Shown here piece after piece: positions 13,001 through 23,499 of a stretch of DNA of 64,000 nucleotides. Below the pieces are notes generated by a model. That model was not told the origin of the DNA. It made no database searches and worked only from the letters and a program-made list of their open reading frames with translations. This DNA is from Rosa chinensis. Its lineage: Eukaryota; Streptophyta; Magnoliopsida; Rosales; Rosaceae. Both the position numbers and the translations under genes were made by a program. The DNA lies in contig NC_037089.1 of NCBI RefSeq assembly GCF_002994745.2, positions 2,706,001-2,770,000 on the forward strand, read 5' to 3'. Positions within the stretch are counted from its first letter, which is position 1; each line of letters starts with the position of its first letter.

Positions 13001-13492
13001 TATTGCTTTTGTGCATCTATGAGGGTTTGTCAGTGGTTTAAATAGACATAAAAGGATGAAATATTACCGTTTGTCTTTGAAAGAAGCAGAGGGGAATCAG
13101 AAATTTCTGAATCAACAGCCAACGTTCCATCTTTGCCCAAATTGGTGAAACTGAGAACAAGGCTTTTGGTTAACTTCTTTTCTAATCCCAGAATGATGAA
13201 GAAAGAGGAAATTTTGGGGTGTTTAACCCAATAACACTTACCAATACAAAAGAAAAGGAGGAAATTTGGAGGCCTCATATAGTCACAGGTCTTTCTTCAT
13301 CGGTCTCAATCATGCGTTGTCTTCAGAAGACTGCGTTCTGGGGTTCTGCGTTTTATTTATTTTGGGTTATCTCTTTTTTTTTTTTTTAGCTTTTATATAT
13401 ATATATATATAATGAGGATTTTGAGATGAGGCCTTCCCCAAACTGAGGCCCAAGGCCACTGCCTTGTCTGCCTTGGTCATGGGCCGGCCCTG
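10050..13492 (-). mobile_element. hAT transposon with transposase, complete ends
   Basis: Terminal inverted repeats start CAGGGCCG(T/G)CCC at both ends and remain partly alike for ~17 bases. The flanking 8-bp target duplication is perfect: CCTGGCGT at 10042-10049 and at 13493-13500. TIR type, 8-bp duplication and the hAT C-terminal domain all agree. The element is 3443 bp and carries one transposase-like gene on the minus strand. Confidence 0.95.
10169..12712 (-). pseudogene. hAT transposase, TTF zinc finger / DUF4371 / hATC type, frameshifted
   Basis: Transposase of the ZMYM1-like plant hAT group; it would bind the TIRs and cut and join DNA in the nucleus. The start is MSTRKFECGFD at 12712, within a longer frame. 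After an acidic N-terminus containing a repeated (S/G)VEP..VENLAE unit comes a TTF-type finger (WLVYSKDLDRVFCFCCKLF), then the RNase H-like core (FSIILDCTPDISKREQ, PCGSHNLNLVLSDMA). The C-terminal dimerisation motif SAERSFSKLKLIKSYLRSTM is at 10169-10399. Frame changes occur near 11270, 10880 and 10760, each at an A/T homopolymer, and a TGA lies at ~10463-10465. Otherwise the coding sequence is well preserved. Confidence 0.88.
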
Positions 13493-13900
13493 CCTGGCGT
13501 CACAGCTGCAACTAGGATTTGTGCGATGGCTGAGATCTCGATCTCAGGGTAGAGATGAGCTTGGCGAAGGTTCAGTTCGTTTTTGGATCTAGTTTCGAAC
13601 GTTGATAGGGTTGTTAGGTGGCATGCGAAGGGTTGCGGTGGTGCGGCGACGTAGTGTTCCAAGGAGGCAGCCTGGTGCAGACGGACGGCGTTGGGTGCAA
13701 GCTTGGTGGGCTGCAGCGTTAGGTCCTCGGATGAGATGGTGGTTGGGCCGAGCTTTGGCTTCTGGGCCTTGCTGGTGGTTTTTAATTATTAGTTGTTTTG
13801 TTTCATGTTGTTTGCTTACGGTTGTTGTTCTGTTGAAAATAAGTCCCTACAATAGTAGTGTAGGGCTAGTCGGGCTGTGTGCCCGTGTGTGCACTCAAAG

Positions 13901-14039
13901 TACCTTGTCTGCTCTAGGTAAGCGGCGAGTTCCTTGCATTTGTAAATGGCCGCAACCTCTTAGTGGCAGTAACCTGTCTGCCCTAGGTAGGCGGCGAGTT
14001 TCTTACTTGGTCAAATGGTCGCTGCCTCCTAGTGGTAGG
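13901..14039 (+). repeat. two tandem ~69-bp units
   Basis: Unit 1 (13901-13969) and unit 2 (13970-14039) share CTGTCTG(C)..CTAGGTA(A/G)GCGGCGAG, then AAATGG(C/T)CGC..CCT, then TAGTGG. They lie within the LINE-like relic. Confidence 0.7.
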
Positions 14040-14419
14040 GTGAAACTTAGTGTCACTGGATGTATTTTTCAGTGGCAACATGATGGGAAAGTTGTGAGTA
14101 TGGAAATTATGCTATGCTATAATCGAGTTGCAGATCGAGTTATCTTTCCGTTGTGTCACCGCTGTAAAGCAAATAGAGTCGCCTGTAGAGCGCTCTTTGC
14201 TAGTTGGTGCGTATTTGAATACAATTGTTTAGTAGATAGTCATGATATTATTTCAGGATATTCTCTAGGTGCCTATTGTAATCAGGGGTTTAGGCTCAAT
14301 GTCACCCCCTTGTATTCAACAGTTTCATTAATCAAGGCTTGAAGGCAGCCGCACCAGCCCTTTATTCAAAAATAAATAAAAAAATTGGGTTTCCAGCTTA
14401 TTAATTAGTTTTTAGTGGA

Positions 14420-14540
14420 AACTTTGGTGCTATCACCCACTACCTATGTACGAAGTCATGGGTTCGAGTCACCATGGGGGCAGGAGTGAAACCCTTTGAT
14501 CCTCAAAATACTACAAAAAAAAAAAACTTCGGTGCTATCA
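14420..14540 (+). mobile_element. short SINE-like retroposon with target duplications
   Basis: An ~89-bp insert (14436-14524) carries GGGTTCGAGTC, a match to the tRNA-type B box, and ends in an A tract. It is flanked by 16-bp direct repeats with one mismatch, AACTT(T/C)GGTGCTATCA, at 14420-14435 and 14525-14540. The A box is absent, so the copy is probably 5'-truncated. Confidence 0.7.
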
Positions 14541-14742
14541 TATATTGGTCATGACAGTGCTTACGTAAGAAACAATACTTTTAAAAGGAATGAGACAAGT
14601 GTATTTGAATCGAATGTACTAATTTAAACGGATAGGATTATAGCAACTCTTATTGATTGAAAAAAAGAAAAGAAAAAACCATTAAAGATAAAGGAACATA
14701 TATAATAGCTAGCTCTCTTCATAATTACTAGCTAGCAAGTAG

Positions 14743-15113
14743 TTAGTAACTTTGATCGATGGCACCCCCCATTGTCAAGGACACTCTCTTTTTGTTGTTG
14801 TGTTTGTCAACTCTTTCGGAAAGATGCTTGAGCGGCAGCTTTGCATTACTGTTAGCTTCAACAGCAGCAGATGAACTTGGGGTTGGACTCTGAGCAGGAG
14901 TCATGACTGGAGAGTTGGTCCAGTTAATGACAACCTTTTGGCCTTTGGCGCAGTGGCCGGCGAAGGTGCCAATGAAATAAAATGTGCCTGAGTGAACAAG
15001 TGCAACTTCATCTGGAACCGGTGATTCCCATAGCGGATTTGTGGTGGTACACGTGTCGAAATCCTCGTTTGTCACAAAAGCCACGTGTTGTTCTCCTACT
15101 GGAAAGTCAAATG
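14743..15113 (-). pseudogene. phytocyanin exon 2 without exon 1 (type 3 paralogue)
   Basis: Encodes the C-terminal two thirds of a phytocyanin domain: FDFPVGEQHV, then NEDFDTC, then FIGTFAGHCAKGQK, followed by a short Pro/Ser stretch and a basic tail. A good acceptor (GTGCAG) precedes it, but no exon 1 is found upstream, where unrelated sequence begins near 15175. Two copper-ligand positions are altered: Gln at the usual first His and Gly where the ligand Cys should be (the paralogues at 19809 and 30380 keep Cys). The tail and 3' end match those two genes, so it is a third, older copy. Confidence 0.8.
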
Positions 15114-15115
15114 CT

Positions 15116-15560
15116 GCACACAGATAACAACATTATCACCATGATCATGATATATCTAGATCCTAAAAACTAAGTTAATGGAAAGTGAACTCGAAGTGGC
15201 TAGCCAATATTACACTCACTTCACTACTAGATGTTATACTCACTGACTTTCGCACTGATAAAACATCACCATCAAACCTCCCAACCCAGATCGAATTCAT
15301 CCACCCATCACGCCGTCGACGCTCCTCAAGCGATCCCGGAGCCTTCTTGCCATCTAACCGCCGCTGCCGCCCACCATCGTCAACTCCTCCAAGCGCCTTG
15401 GTCAGCGACGCCACAACCCTGCAACCTCTACTCTGACCAAACCATCCATCACCGGACACTAGTCCCTTTCTGGCCTGTCCGACGACGACGCCGCGAGGGC
15501 GCGCCGTCGGACAAGGCATGGCTCCGACTTTGCGTTTGCTCTCTCATCTTGAACTTTTTG
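15116..15560. other. unassigned insert replacing exon 1 of the phytocyanin copy
   Basis: From ~15175 the sequence changes to GC-richer DNA with open frames on both strands but no recognisable domain. It resembles a transposon-borne or captured fragment. No terminal repeats could be matched by eye. Confidence 0.35.
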
Positions 15561-16015
15561 AAATCTTTATATGGGTGATATAGCAATGTCACAACTTCTC
15601 GGAAGAGATCCCACAATTGGGTAACCAAAACATGTTTTAATAGCAAAAATTTGAAAATACTAAAACAAGGCGATCGCCGTTTCTCTCACACAATTTTCAT
15701 TATGCCTAACATTAATTAAGGATTTACGGTCGAATGTGGTAACCATTAATTCAATTAATCATTTCACAAGCTTGCACACATTTTTCTTGAAAAGTTCATC
15801 TTCAACGTTTTGAAATATTTATATGGGTGGTTTGGAATGTCACAAACTCACAACTTCTCGGGAGAGATCCCACATTTGGTTCCGAACATGTTCTAATAAC
15901 AAAAATATGAAACTTGAAAGTAGCAAATAAGGATCATTAGGTAGCCACTATTAGCAATTAATTTCATTTTTGCATAACGTTGATTAAGAATTTAGAGTTT
16001 ATATTAGCAACTGTT
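15540..16015. repeat. local ~240-bp tandem duplication at the edge of block A
   Basis: The string TTTGAAAT(C/A)TTTATATGGGTG, followed by AATGTCACAA and CTTCTCGG(A/G)AGAGATCCCACA, occurs near 15560 and again near 15815. A single copy is found in block B near 25880. Confidence 0.65.
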
Positions 16016-16229
16016 AAATAAAAAATAAGGAGAAATTTATTAAGAGTACAAATAAATTTGATCGTAAATTCGTAATTCAATCATAATCTTATGTTCTGGT
16101 TTCTAGATCACATGATGTACGTACACCACAGATACGGTACAATCACGAACCAAGGCTTCTTGATTTATTGCTAGCTAGCAAGGACTTTTGCTACACGGTT
16201 TAAATTGGATTACTTCAGGCCAAACCTTC

Positions 16230-16802
16230 CTAGTTACCCATCTTTGCCGATACAAACTTGAACGGCCGGGACTTCGTAGATTGATCAGCAGTAGCAGATT
16301 CATTTGGACACGGACTTGGACTGGGAGGCAAAGGTGCAGAGGCAAAATAAATGGCAAACTTTTGCCCATTAGCGCAGTGCTGACCAAAGCTGCACGTGAA
16401 GTAAAATGTGTCGCTCGCCATAACCATAACTTCACCTGGTTCTGGGGATTGAAATCAGGGATTCTTCATGTTGCAGGCGTCGAAGTCTTCCTTGGTTAGT
16501 ACAGTGATGTCATGTATTCCTTGTTCAAAGTTAAACACTGCAAGTAGAAACAAACAAGCACGATAGATATCATCGATCAAAAGAAAAAATAAAAAAAATA
16601 GAAGAACAATTCATTCAGAGAAATAAAGCACCACTTCACCTAGAGTATCATTCTCCACAAAGTAATACTTGGAAACCCATGAAGCATAATAGTCCGGAGT
16701 GGGAAGAACCATCCAACCCATGTCGTCTCCTACAGTGTATTCTGCGCCTTCTGCGATGGCTGCGATTGCTATGACAAGCACGAACACATACTTCATATTC
16801 AT
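16230..16802 (-). pseudogene. stellacyanin-like phytocyanin, type 1 copy A, premature stop
   Basis: Exon 1 (16640-16802) encodes a signal peptide starting MNMKYVFVLVIAIAAIA and the N-terminal strand AEYTVGDDMGW. Exon 2 (16230-16537) carries the copper site: IHD, FTCSFGQHCANGQ (Cys, His, Gln). The intron has a GT donor and AG acceptor in the same phase as the block B copy. TGA at 16455-16457 cuts the protein just after NMKNP, before three of the four ligands. The block B paralogue reads a leucine codon there. Confidence 0.85.
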
Positions 16803-17022
16803 GGTTTGAGTTGGTTAGTTTCCAATCCTTGTATTTCATTTAGAAATGGTACGTTGAGTAAGTTTAGATGCGGCAGTGTCTGTGAGAATATATTTATTCA
16901 TGGAGAACTCTTGGATTTTAGGAAGTGGTTCACTGACAGCTAGCCAAATTTCACAGAGATCATCGATCCTACGATCTACGCTTTGTGTTTGACATCCGGC
17001 CTGCTGGAAATTGCAAGCTGTG

Positions 17023-17025
<3 letters not shown>

Positions 17026-17057
<32 letters not shown>
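17026..17057. repeat. (TA)n microsatellite
   Basis: Uninterrupted TA dinucleotides for about 32 bases in the upstream region of the type 1 copy A gene. Confidence 0.9.
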
Positions 17058-17063
<6 letters not shown>

Positions 17064-17188
17064 TCACTGTGCTGTGCATTACTAGATCCAAAATTAATCA
17101 TATTATCGATCTGAATAGCCTCGAGCTCGATATTATAGTTATGTCAAAAAACTAAGCTATACTGTAGGCTATTTCATGAATAAATTTA

Positions 17189-18591
17189 GGGGAAATTACT
17201 GGTCACATCCTATACTTTGGGTGCATCGACAGTTTAGTCCCTAACGTTCTAATTTTAACAAGTAACTCCCTATACATTCAAATTTCACACAGTTTGGTCC
17301 AAAATGACCACTTTACCCCTCACTTCCTTTTTTTTTTTTTTTTAATTCTTCTTTTTTTTTTTTTTTTTTTTTTTGTTCTTTTTTCTGCTTCTCTCTCACT
17401 CTGTCTCTTCTCCCGCCAGCCCTCCCTCTTCTTCCCTTCTTCTTACCCTCCCTAGATAAGAGCCAGCCAGCCCTCCCTCCCTATCCAAAAATTCCACTTC
17501 GCCCCTCTCGCTCTCCCCCTCCAAACCCTAAAATCCCTCCCCACCGGCACCAAGATCCAGACGCTCCCCTCCAGCAGCTCCCTCGTCGTCACCTCGCTAC
17601 CTTAGGGCTGCAGACTCTCGCTCAAAGGCGTCAGGGTCACAACCGCCGCCTCGCCTATCTACGCCGACTAGTTCCTGATCATTCTCGGAGTCGAGGACTT
17701 CTTCGACCCGAATTTCCATGCTCCCGCCCCGACCCGAATTCCGGTAGTCGATCTGATGTGCGGGTCGCCTCGTCGAACGGTACAAGTACGATCGGGTTTT
17801 GGACCCGGAGAATCGTACCCGGAACAACCGGAGGAGGCCGATTGCAGTTACTATCTCAAGACTAGGATTTATGGGTGCGGCTCGAGGTGTCGGTACAATC
17901 ACCCCCGTGATCGTATTGCGGTAAATTCAATACGCCCTTTTTTTCACTGCTTCAATTGCTTCTGTTTAGGCCTGATTAGATTGTTTTCGCCTGATTCTGA
18001 ATGTGCTTGTTTGGTTTTCTGTTCTGTTTTGGTTTGATCTTGTCTGTTAGTATGCAGTAATGCAGATTTGATGACGTTTGCTTATGATATTGATGTAATT
18101 TGATCACTGGTTCATTGGATTTTTAACTCATTGTGGGAGAAATGTTTCGAGTTTTTGGGTTTTTTTTAGGGTGGTTAATAAGATCTGTGTAGTTAATGGC
18201 TTCGTTTCTTGATTTGCAGCTCATAGGGTTCAAGAACCCTCCGAGTTCGTTGACCGCTTTTGCTCCAGTTGACCAGGCGGTGGAGAATCCTCTACTGGAC
18301 CCGTCGATCTTTCTACAACACTCGTTGATGGGTATCATGAGCATGTCAGAATGCATCTTGGTAAGAATGTAAGATGGTTGCCGAGAGAGATAGAGAGAGT
18401 GAGTGAAAGAGAAGCAGAAAAAAGAAAAAAAAAGAATTAAAAAAAAAAAAAAGGAAGTTAGGGGTAAAATGGTCATTTTAGACCAAACTGTGTGAAATTT
18501 GAATGTATAGGGAGTTACTTGTTAAAATTAGAACGTTAGGGACTAAACTGTCGACGCACCCAAAGTATAAGGTGTGATCAGTAATTTCCCC
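17189..18591. mobile_element. Pack-MULE (Mutator-like, non-autonomous) carrying a CCCH-gene fragment
   Basis: Long, nearly identical terminal inverted repeats (about 17189-17412 and 18378-18591) begin GGGGAAATTACTG. The flanking 9-bp target duplication ATAAATTTA is exact at 17180-17188 and 18592-18600. Long TIRs with a 9-bp duplication are the Mutator hallmark. The matching place in block B (~27860-27880) lacks the element. There is no MURA transposase; the interior is GC-rich and gene-derived. Confidence 0.93.
17756..17920 (+). pseudogene. captured fragment of a plant CCCH zinc-finger gene
   Basis: Translation gives [18 protein letters not shown], then a CCCH-like finger ending [15 protein letters not shown]. 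This is the first finger region of the plant ZFN / C3H6-like family (SYPER.....DC.YYL). It ends at a GT donor (17921), so intron sequence was probably captured too, meaning DNA-level capture. The second finger Cys is Tyr, while a nearby Tyr position is Cys, so the finger should not bind zinc normally. Upstream GC-rich sequence (17410-17755) may be the gene's leader or first exon. Confidence 0.72.
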
Positions 18592-18971
18592 ATAAATTTA
18601 TTATTCTAAACTGGGGGTTAGTTACCATTTAAACTCTGCATATTTGTATTTCTAGCCTGGGTGTTTTTCACTAGCAATTGCAGGCTGACCGAACAGTTAC
18701 AGTTTCGTTTCATATGTAACCAAAAATAACATTTTAACTTGGTCATGATATTTGAGAAGTGATTTAAAATCACTACGCACAGATCACTTCAACACCTAGC
18801 ACCAATCAAAATTGTTTTATTTGATTAATCACCAATAAAAAATTAAATTATTAAGTTGCATGCAAATTAGTAATGTTAACAATGTAGCCTCTCTGTTTAT
18901 AATTCAAAGAAATACATAAAATTAAACTAGCACGGGGAAATGCAATATATAAAGGGGGTGTATAAGCCCTG

Positions 18972-19373
18972 CTAGAACAGAAGAAAACGAGCTATTAGGC
19001 CAATGGACATAAAACTTAGAGCAGGGAGTGCATCATGAAGCTTAAACGAAGACGAGTTCTGTGGTGAAGGTGCTCCTGTTCCACCAACTAGGGTTGGCTT
19101 CAGGGTCGGAGCTTTACATCCAGGAGCAGCACCACAAGCTCCTGCTCATGTTAGTGGTGCTGCAGTGACGTTTTGAATGGCTAGCTTCTGTCCGTGGTGG
19201 CAGTGGTCGGGGGAAGTGCTGATAAAGTAGTGATTGTCAGTGGTCTTGATTTCGATCAATGCCGGTCCAATTGTTGCATACATAAAAGGATTAGCAAAAT
19301 CTTCTTTGGCCACTACTGACAGATCATCTCCTCCAGCTGCTTCAAAGTACGGCAACGTGCAGAGAAAAATCAA
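18972..19373 (-). pseudogene. phytocyanin type 2 copy A, exon 2 remnant with GPI-type tail
   Basis: The frame reads FEAAGGDDLSVVAKEDF, then a shortened loop, then HYFISTSPDHCHHGQKLAI. After a TGA at 19146-19148 the same frame continues through a Pro/Gly-rich linker and a hydrophobic C-terminus (ALSFMSIGLIARFLLF) to a stop at 18972. The ligand Cys is Ser, the first His is Asp, and the disulphide Cys of the loop is missing. No exon 1 was found. It is a decayed GPI-anchored phytocyanin. Confidence 0.75.
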
Positions 19374-19808
19374 TAAGACCTGGCAATGATGATCGATGAT
19401 TATAACTTCGCTGTCATAAAAAGTTGTTCTGATGATGTTTCAGTTAATCATCATTATGATAGTTACGTATGATATTCATTTTCCACTCAAAGAAAAAAGA
19501 AAAAATGAGACTACAGAATGAAGTACCATTCGACGTCGACATTGGCCAAAAGTATATGAGATCACAAATTAATCGAAAGTCTTGCATATATTTGCATCAT
19601 TTAAAGGTAGCAAAGAAAAAAGAAAAAACTGATTGCCAAGCGTAAACTGAACGATGATCATATAATTAAGGTTTCTGCAGGATCAACCATATACATGGTA
19701 CAAACTACAATGTATGGTACTTACTAGAATGTAGTGCAACTCTTCTTGAAAGGAAAAGAAGTAACAAATAAATGACTGCAGATCTCTTTATAATTTGAAA
19801 TTAACTAC

Positions 19809-20553
19809 TTAGATGGCACCCCCTAATTTCAAAGACACTTTCTTCTTGTTGCCGTGCTTGTTAACTCTGTTGGAGAGAAATTTAAGTGGCAGAGCGGAAT
19901 AAGTGGTTGCTGTTGAACTTGGACATGAAGCAGGTGCCGCAGCTGAAGAATTGGTCCAGTTTGTGGCAACTTTCTGCCCTTTGGCGCAATGGCCGGCGAA
20001 TGTGCAGATGAAATAAAATGTGCCGGGTTGAACAATTCCAACACCAACTGGATCTGTTGTTTCCCATATCGGATTTGTAGTGGTACAACTATCAAAATCC
20101 TCCTTTGTCACTAAAGCCAGGTCTTGTCCTCCTGATGAAAACTCAAATGCTGCACAAGAAAGGAAACAACCATATTATTATCATCATCGTGGTTTTCTAC
20201 ATGCAGTACATGCAAGTGCATATGGCATAAATGGAAGTTCTTAAAAACCTAATTTTAAAAAGTTGTATGAGACATGCGTGTGTTGAATATGTTTGCTCAA
20301 TTAGATGTGAACCCTAAAAAGCAATCGATTAACGGGGTATTAATTCAGAGATGTAATACTAGCTAGTAATACTCCTTATACTATCGACGTTGATTTCAAA
20401 GGTATGCTCGGCCGACCAGGCTGCATACGTGCCGGCTCCACCAGAAGGAATAGCCCAAACCAACTCATACTCATGATCATCTGCTTCTGTTCTATGTAAC
20501 GTTGCTGCCAATGCTATCACAGCAACTAATAAAACAGTCATGTCTTTCCCCAT
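19809..20553 (-). pseudogene. phytocyanin type 3 copy A, damaged splice donor
   Basis: Exon 1 (~20376-20553) encodes a signal peptide starting MGKDMTVLLVAVIALAA and YELVWAIPSGG. Exon 2 (19809-20149) has FEFSSGGQDLALVTKEDFD, FICTFAGHCAKGQK and a basic tail ending LGGAI. Both exons are open. The block B copy has the donor AAGTGAGT; here one T is deleted (AAGGAGT), removing the GT. A GTATAAGG just upstream could serve as a cryptic donor but shifts the frame. The first copper His is Gln, as in the B copy. A TATA box (CTATAAAG) lies upstream near 20637. Confidence 0.75.
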
Positions 20554-20855
20554 CCCAGTATCTAATCAATTAGCTTCACTGTCCTTAATTGTTTTACTGT
20601 GTAGGAAATTGGTAATGAGGACTGAATGTGCCTGACTTTATAGAGGGAGAGACCTCTCGGATTTTAGAAAAGCAGGCGTCTGAGTGACTGTCGCCACCTC
20701 CCATATTGGGAAAGCAAGCGGCTGAGGGACTCCCGCCAAATTTCACAAAGAACTATGTTAATGCATTGTGTATGACACCCTGAAATTGCTAGCTGCTAGC
20801 TATATGGATCCGGAGATCGATGCCAATTTTTAATTCATACATATATAATGCTAGA

Positions 20856-21222
20856 TGATAAAGTAATCTGGGGTTCACATCCAAAACCAATTGGCAATGG
20901 ATGGAGTGACCCAAACCCTTATAAACCCATAGGCAATGTCTCATTTTTCCCATGTGGGATGTATATAGATGTATATATATTCTCAACACGCCCCTGCACG
21001 TGTGGCGAATTTTCAAGCCATACACCTGGACAACTTGGGTGACGTAGAGTCCGTGTGGCCGTTAGGCATGCACACATGGGTAACCTGGCTTTGATACCAT
21101 GATAAAGTAATCTGTGGTTCACATCCAAAACCAATTGGCAATGGATGGAGTGGCTCAAACTCTTATAAACCCATAGACAAGGTCTTATTTTTCCCATGTG
21201 GGATGTATATATATTCTCAACA
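20856..21222 (-). mobile_element. TRIM (miniature LTR retrotransposon)
   Basis: Two LTRs of 133 bp (20856-20988) and 123 bp (21100-21222) start TGTTGAGAATATATA on the minus strand and end TTTATCA. They enclose 111 bp. The primer site TGGTATCAAAGCC abuts the right LTR at 21087-21099, and a purine tract GCAGGGGCG precedes the left LTR. The target duplication CTAGA is exact (20851-20855, 21223-21227). The LTRs differ by a ~10-bp tandem slip and several substitutions. No coding capacity; not a 5S-bearing Cassandra as far as I can see. Confidence 0.95.
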
Positions 21223-21427
21223 CTAGAGTCGAAGTTAATCATGTCAATCGTATAACAAGGACTAGTTATGCTAATAAACTAATATAATTAACGATTCTGA
21301 ACATTTCAGTCAATTGATTAAGCTCTTGCTTACAGGCGAACTTATTAGGTCTTAGCACGCACATAACGCGTGCAGGAAGAGTAGCTACATTACTCTCCAT
21401 AAATAACCAAGGGTCATTTTCATGCAT

Positions 21428-21691
21428 CGAAGGAAGGTAGGAACTGGGGAATAAACAAGGTGGATTCGCTTTCCTCCGTGGAAACTGTAACCAATAACCA
21501 AAATATATATGTAATCAAGTAGAGACATTTTTGTAAACAGTGTTTATTAGGGTTTCAAAAAACTGCATTTCTATGAAGCATTTAGACAAGGTTATGAGTA
21601 AACGTACAAATGATTTTGGGTAGAGAAAACGCTTTGGACTAGAGGAGAAAGGTTCTGGATAAATAAGTATCGTTCTAAATGATTTAGAAGA
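21428..21691. other. spacer between block A and the captured-kinase element
   Basis: AT-rich, no coding pattern or repeat border seen. Confidence 0.4.
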
Positions 21692-22146
21692 GTTATAGCT
21701 AGGGCTGGCCTGAGTCGGTTCTACGGTTTTAAAATCAGAACCCGGAACCAGAACCGAGAAGAGATAATCGGTTCTGGTATGCTGATTTTTGTATCAAGAA
21801 CCGAAATGGAACCGAACCGACCATTCTCGGGTCGGTTCCTCGGTTTTTCGGTTCTAGTCGGTTTTCCTGTTTTTCGGTTTCACACTCGGTTTTTCGGTTT
21901 TTAGCTCCAAGTTCGGTTCGGTTCCACTTTCGGTTCCTCGGTTTTTCCATACATACAAACTGTTTTTCAGCCTTTTCTAGTCTCCAGTTTCTAGTTTTCC
22001 TGATTTCCATACATATATTCAAATGATTCAATATTGCAAATACCATTCACTCACAAAACTCAATCTACAATCTACATATTCAACAATCAACATCAACATA
22101 ACAAATTAGAAATTCAAAGTCTCCTACTGAAACAAACCTAAAATTG

Positions 22147-22254
22147 AAATAGTTCAACATCAACATCAACATCAACAATCAACAATCAACAATCAACAAT
22201 CAACAATCAACATCAACATCAACATCAACATCAACAATCAACAATCAACATCAA
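22147..22254. repeat. (CAACAT/CAACAAT)n microsatellite
   Basis: About 17 units of CAACAT or CAACAAT in runs, inside the hAT-type element. Confidence 0.9.
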
Positions 22255-22969
22255 ACTGAGCAATTCAAAGTCTCAAACTGAAACAAACTAACTAAAATTG
22301 AAATAGTTCATGAATGATTCAATATTTCTTCAAAGTGCATTACTGCAAACAATCAAACATTTCCAGCATGGCTTCCTCAGTTCCTCTTCATCAATGCAAC
22401 AAGGCTTCCGGCCTTCCATATTCAATACCAAATCTGCATACAAAATAACAAATCTGCATTCATTAGTGTTCAATGAAAAGAGAGCTACACAGAATAAAAA
22501 AAAAAAAAACAGATTAGGTTCTTCTATATTCACAGATTAGAATGCACTGTGGCTTAACTAAGCAAGTGAGTTGTGAGTTCTAAAGTTAAGTCTTGACATA
22601 AGAAGTGGCACTTCTTAAACATTTCCGAATAAGGCCATAAAGCATGTGGTCCTCGACACTTTAGGGAAAAACAATCTACACAGTGAGCTTGGTCGATCCT
22701 CAGTGCAAACAGTTTTACTCTCTACAGCTAAGTACAAGTGGATTTGATCATGGACAAAACCCAATGAAAGTTGTATACTCAGTGCTATTGTATTCCAAAA
22801 CAGCCATGTCAAGTAGCCCTTGAATACTTCACAAAGACAAAGATGAAAGGACAAGATGTTTATTAAATATTTTCCAAGCTGAACAGAAAAATGGTCTGAT
22901 CGATAAGTTTATTCACACACGTTTATCCACTATGCAGAAATAGAACAAGAAGAATGTAATCATACTCAC

Positions 22970-23105
22970 TTCTGAAGAGATGATTTTCAAGACTCCCACG
23001 GGTCATAAACTCATAAACGAGCAACCGTTGATCATCTTCAATGCAGTACCCAATAAGCTTTACAAGATTTGGATGGTGGAGCTGTCCCAGAAAGTCAACC
23101 TCAGC
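22970..23105 (-). pseudogene. captured exon of an RLCK-VII / PBL-type protein kinase
   Basis: A 136-base exon reads [20 protein letters not shown], then [19 protein letters not shown] and ENHLFR. This is kinase subdomains III-V of plant receptor-like cytoplasmic kinases of the PBS1-like group. It keeps its acceptor (GATGCAG before GCTGAGG) and donor (GTGAGT), so genomic DNA with introns was taken. No other kinase exon is recognisable in the element. The conserved Glu of subdomain III is in AEV. The fragment cannot be a functional kinase. Confidence 0.85.
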
Positions 23106-23499
23106 CTGCATCAAAGAAATGGAGACTTGTCATTTCCCAATTTTCACTGCCTATACAACAATCCTTTATCAACAATAACCTACTAACCCAAGGCAGATCA
23201 TTTTTGTCTTTGAATTTTCTTGAGGTCAAAAGACTCAAAGAAATTGGTCACACTGTCATAGGGTGATGGAAATTGGAAAGCAAAACTTTTATCAGCAAGT
23301 GGTTCTCATAAAGATGTTAGTTTCAAGAGCAGGCACTCGCCCTTTAAATCTTTGAGAACTAAGGAACATTAGTGTTCATCTTTAATAGTTTTATAATATA
23401 ATTTGATAGTAGAATAATATATATTTTGAGACATTCCAAAACTGTAAGGAGAATATAATATTAAAAATAAGGAGAGGGAGAGAAATTAAGTTTCTGTAC

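Larger units (their letters stand above)
9780..14370 (+). mobile_element. LINE-like relic, interrupted by a hAT element
   Basis: 9780-10049 and 13501-14370 join cleanly once the hAT element is removed. The left part is GC-rich, like a LINE leader. The right part ends in CCAGCCCTTTATTC followed by an A-rich tail (AAAAATAAATAAAAAAA) near 14359-14385, the kind of 3' end seen in plant LINEs. No reverse transcriptase is present, so it would be an internally deleted copy. Target duplications were not found, and the assignment is tentative. Confidence 0.35.
15770..21420. repeat. segmental duplication, block A
   Basis: Holds phytocyanin types 1, 2 and 3 in the same order and orientation as block B (25843-34830), with matching introns, promoters and intergenic DNA. 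Similarity is visible from CAAGCTTGCACACA at ~15770 to CTTA(G/A)CACGCACATAAC near 21360 and a little beyond. Insertions specific to A are the Pack-MULE (17189-18591) and the TRIM (20856-21222). Confidence 0.9.

Noticed and set aside
14445..14475. tRNA gene suggested by GGGTTCGAGTC
   Set aside because: There is no A box or cloverleaf; the context with an A tail and target duplications fits a SINE fragment.
20789..21242. Minus-strand open frames over the TRIM
   Set aside because: They arise from LTR sequence repeated twice; TRIMs do not encode proteins.
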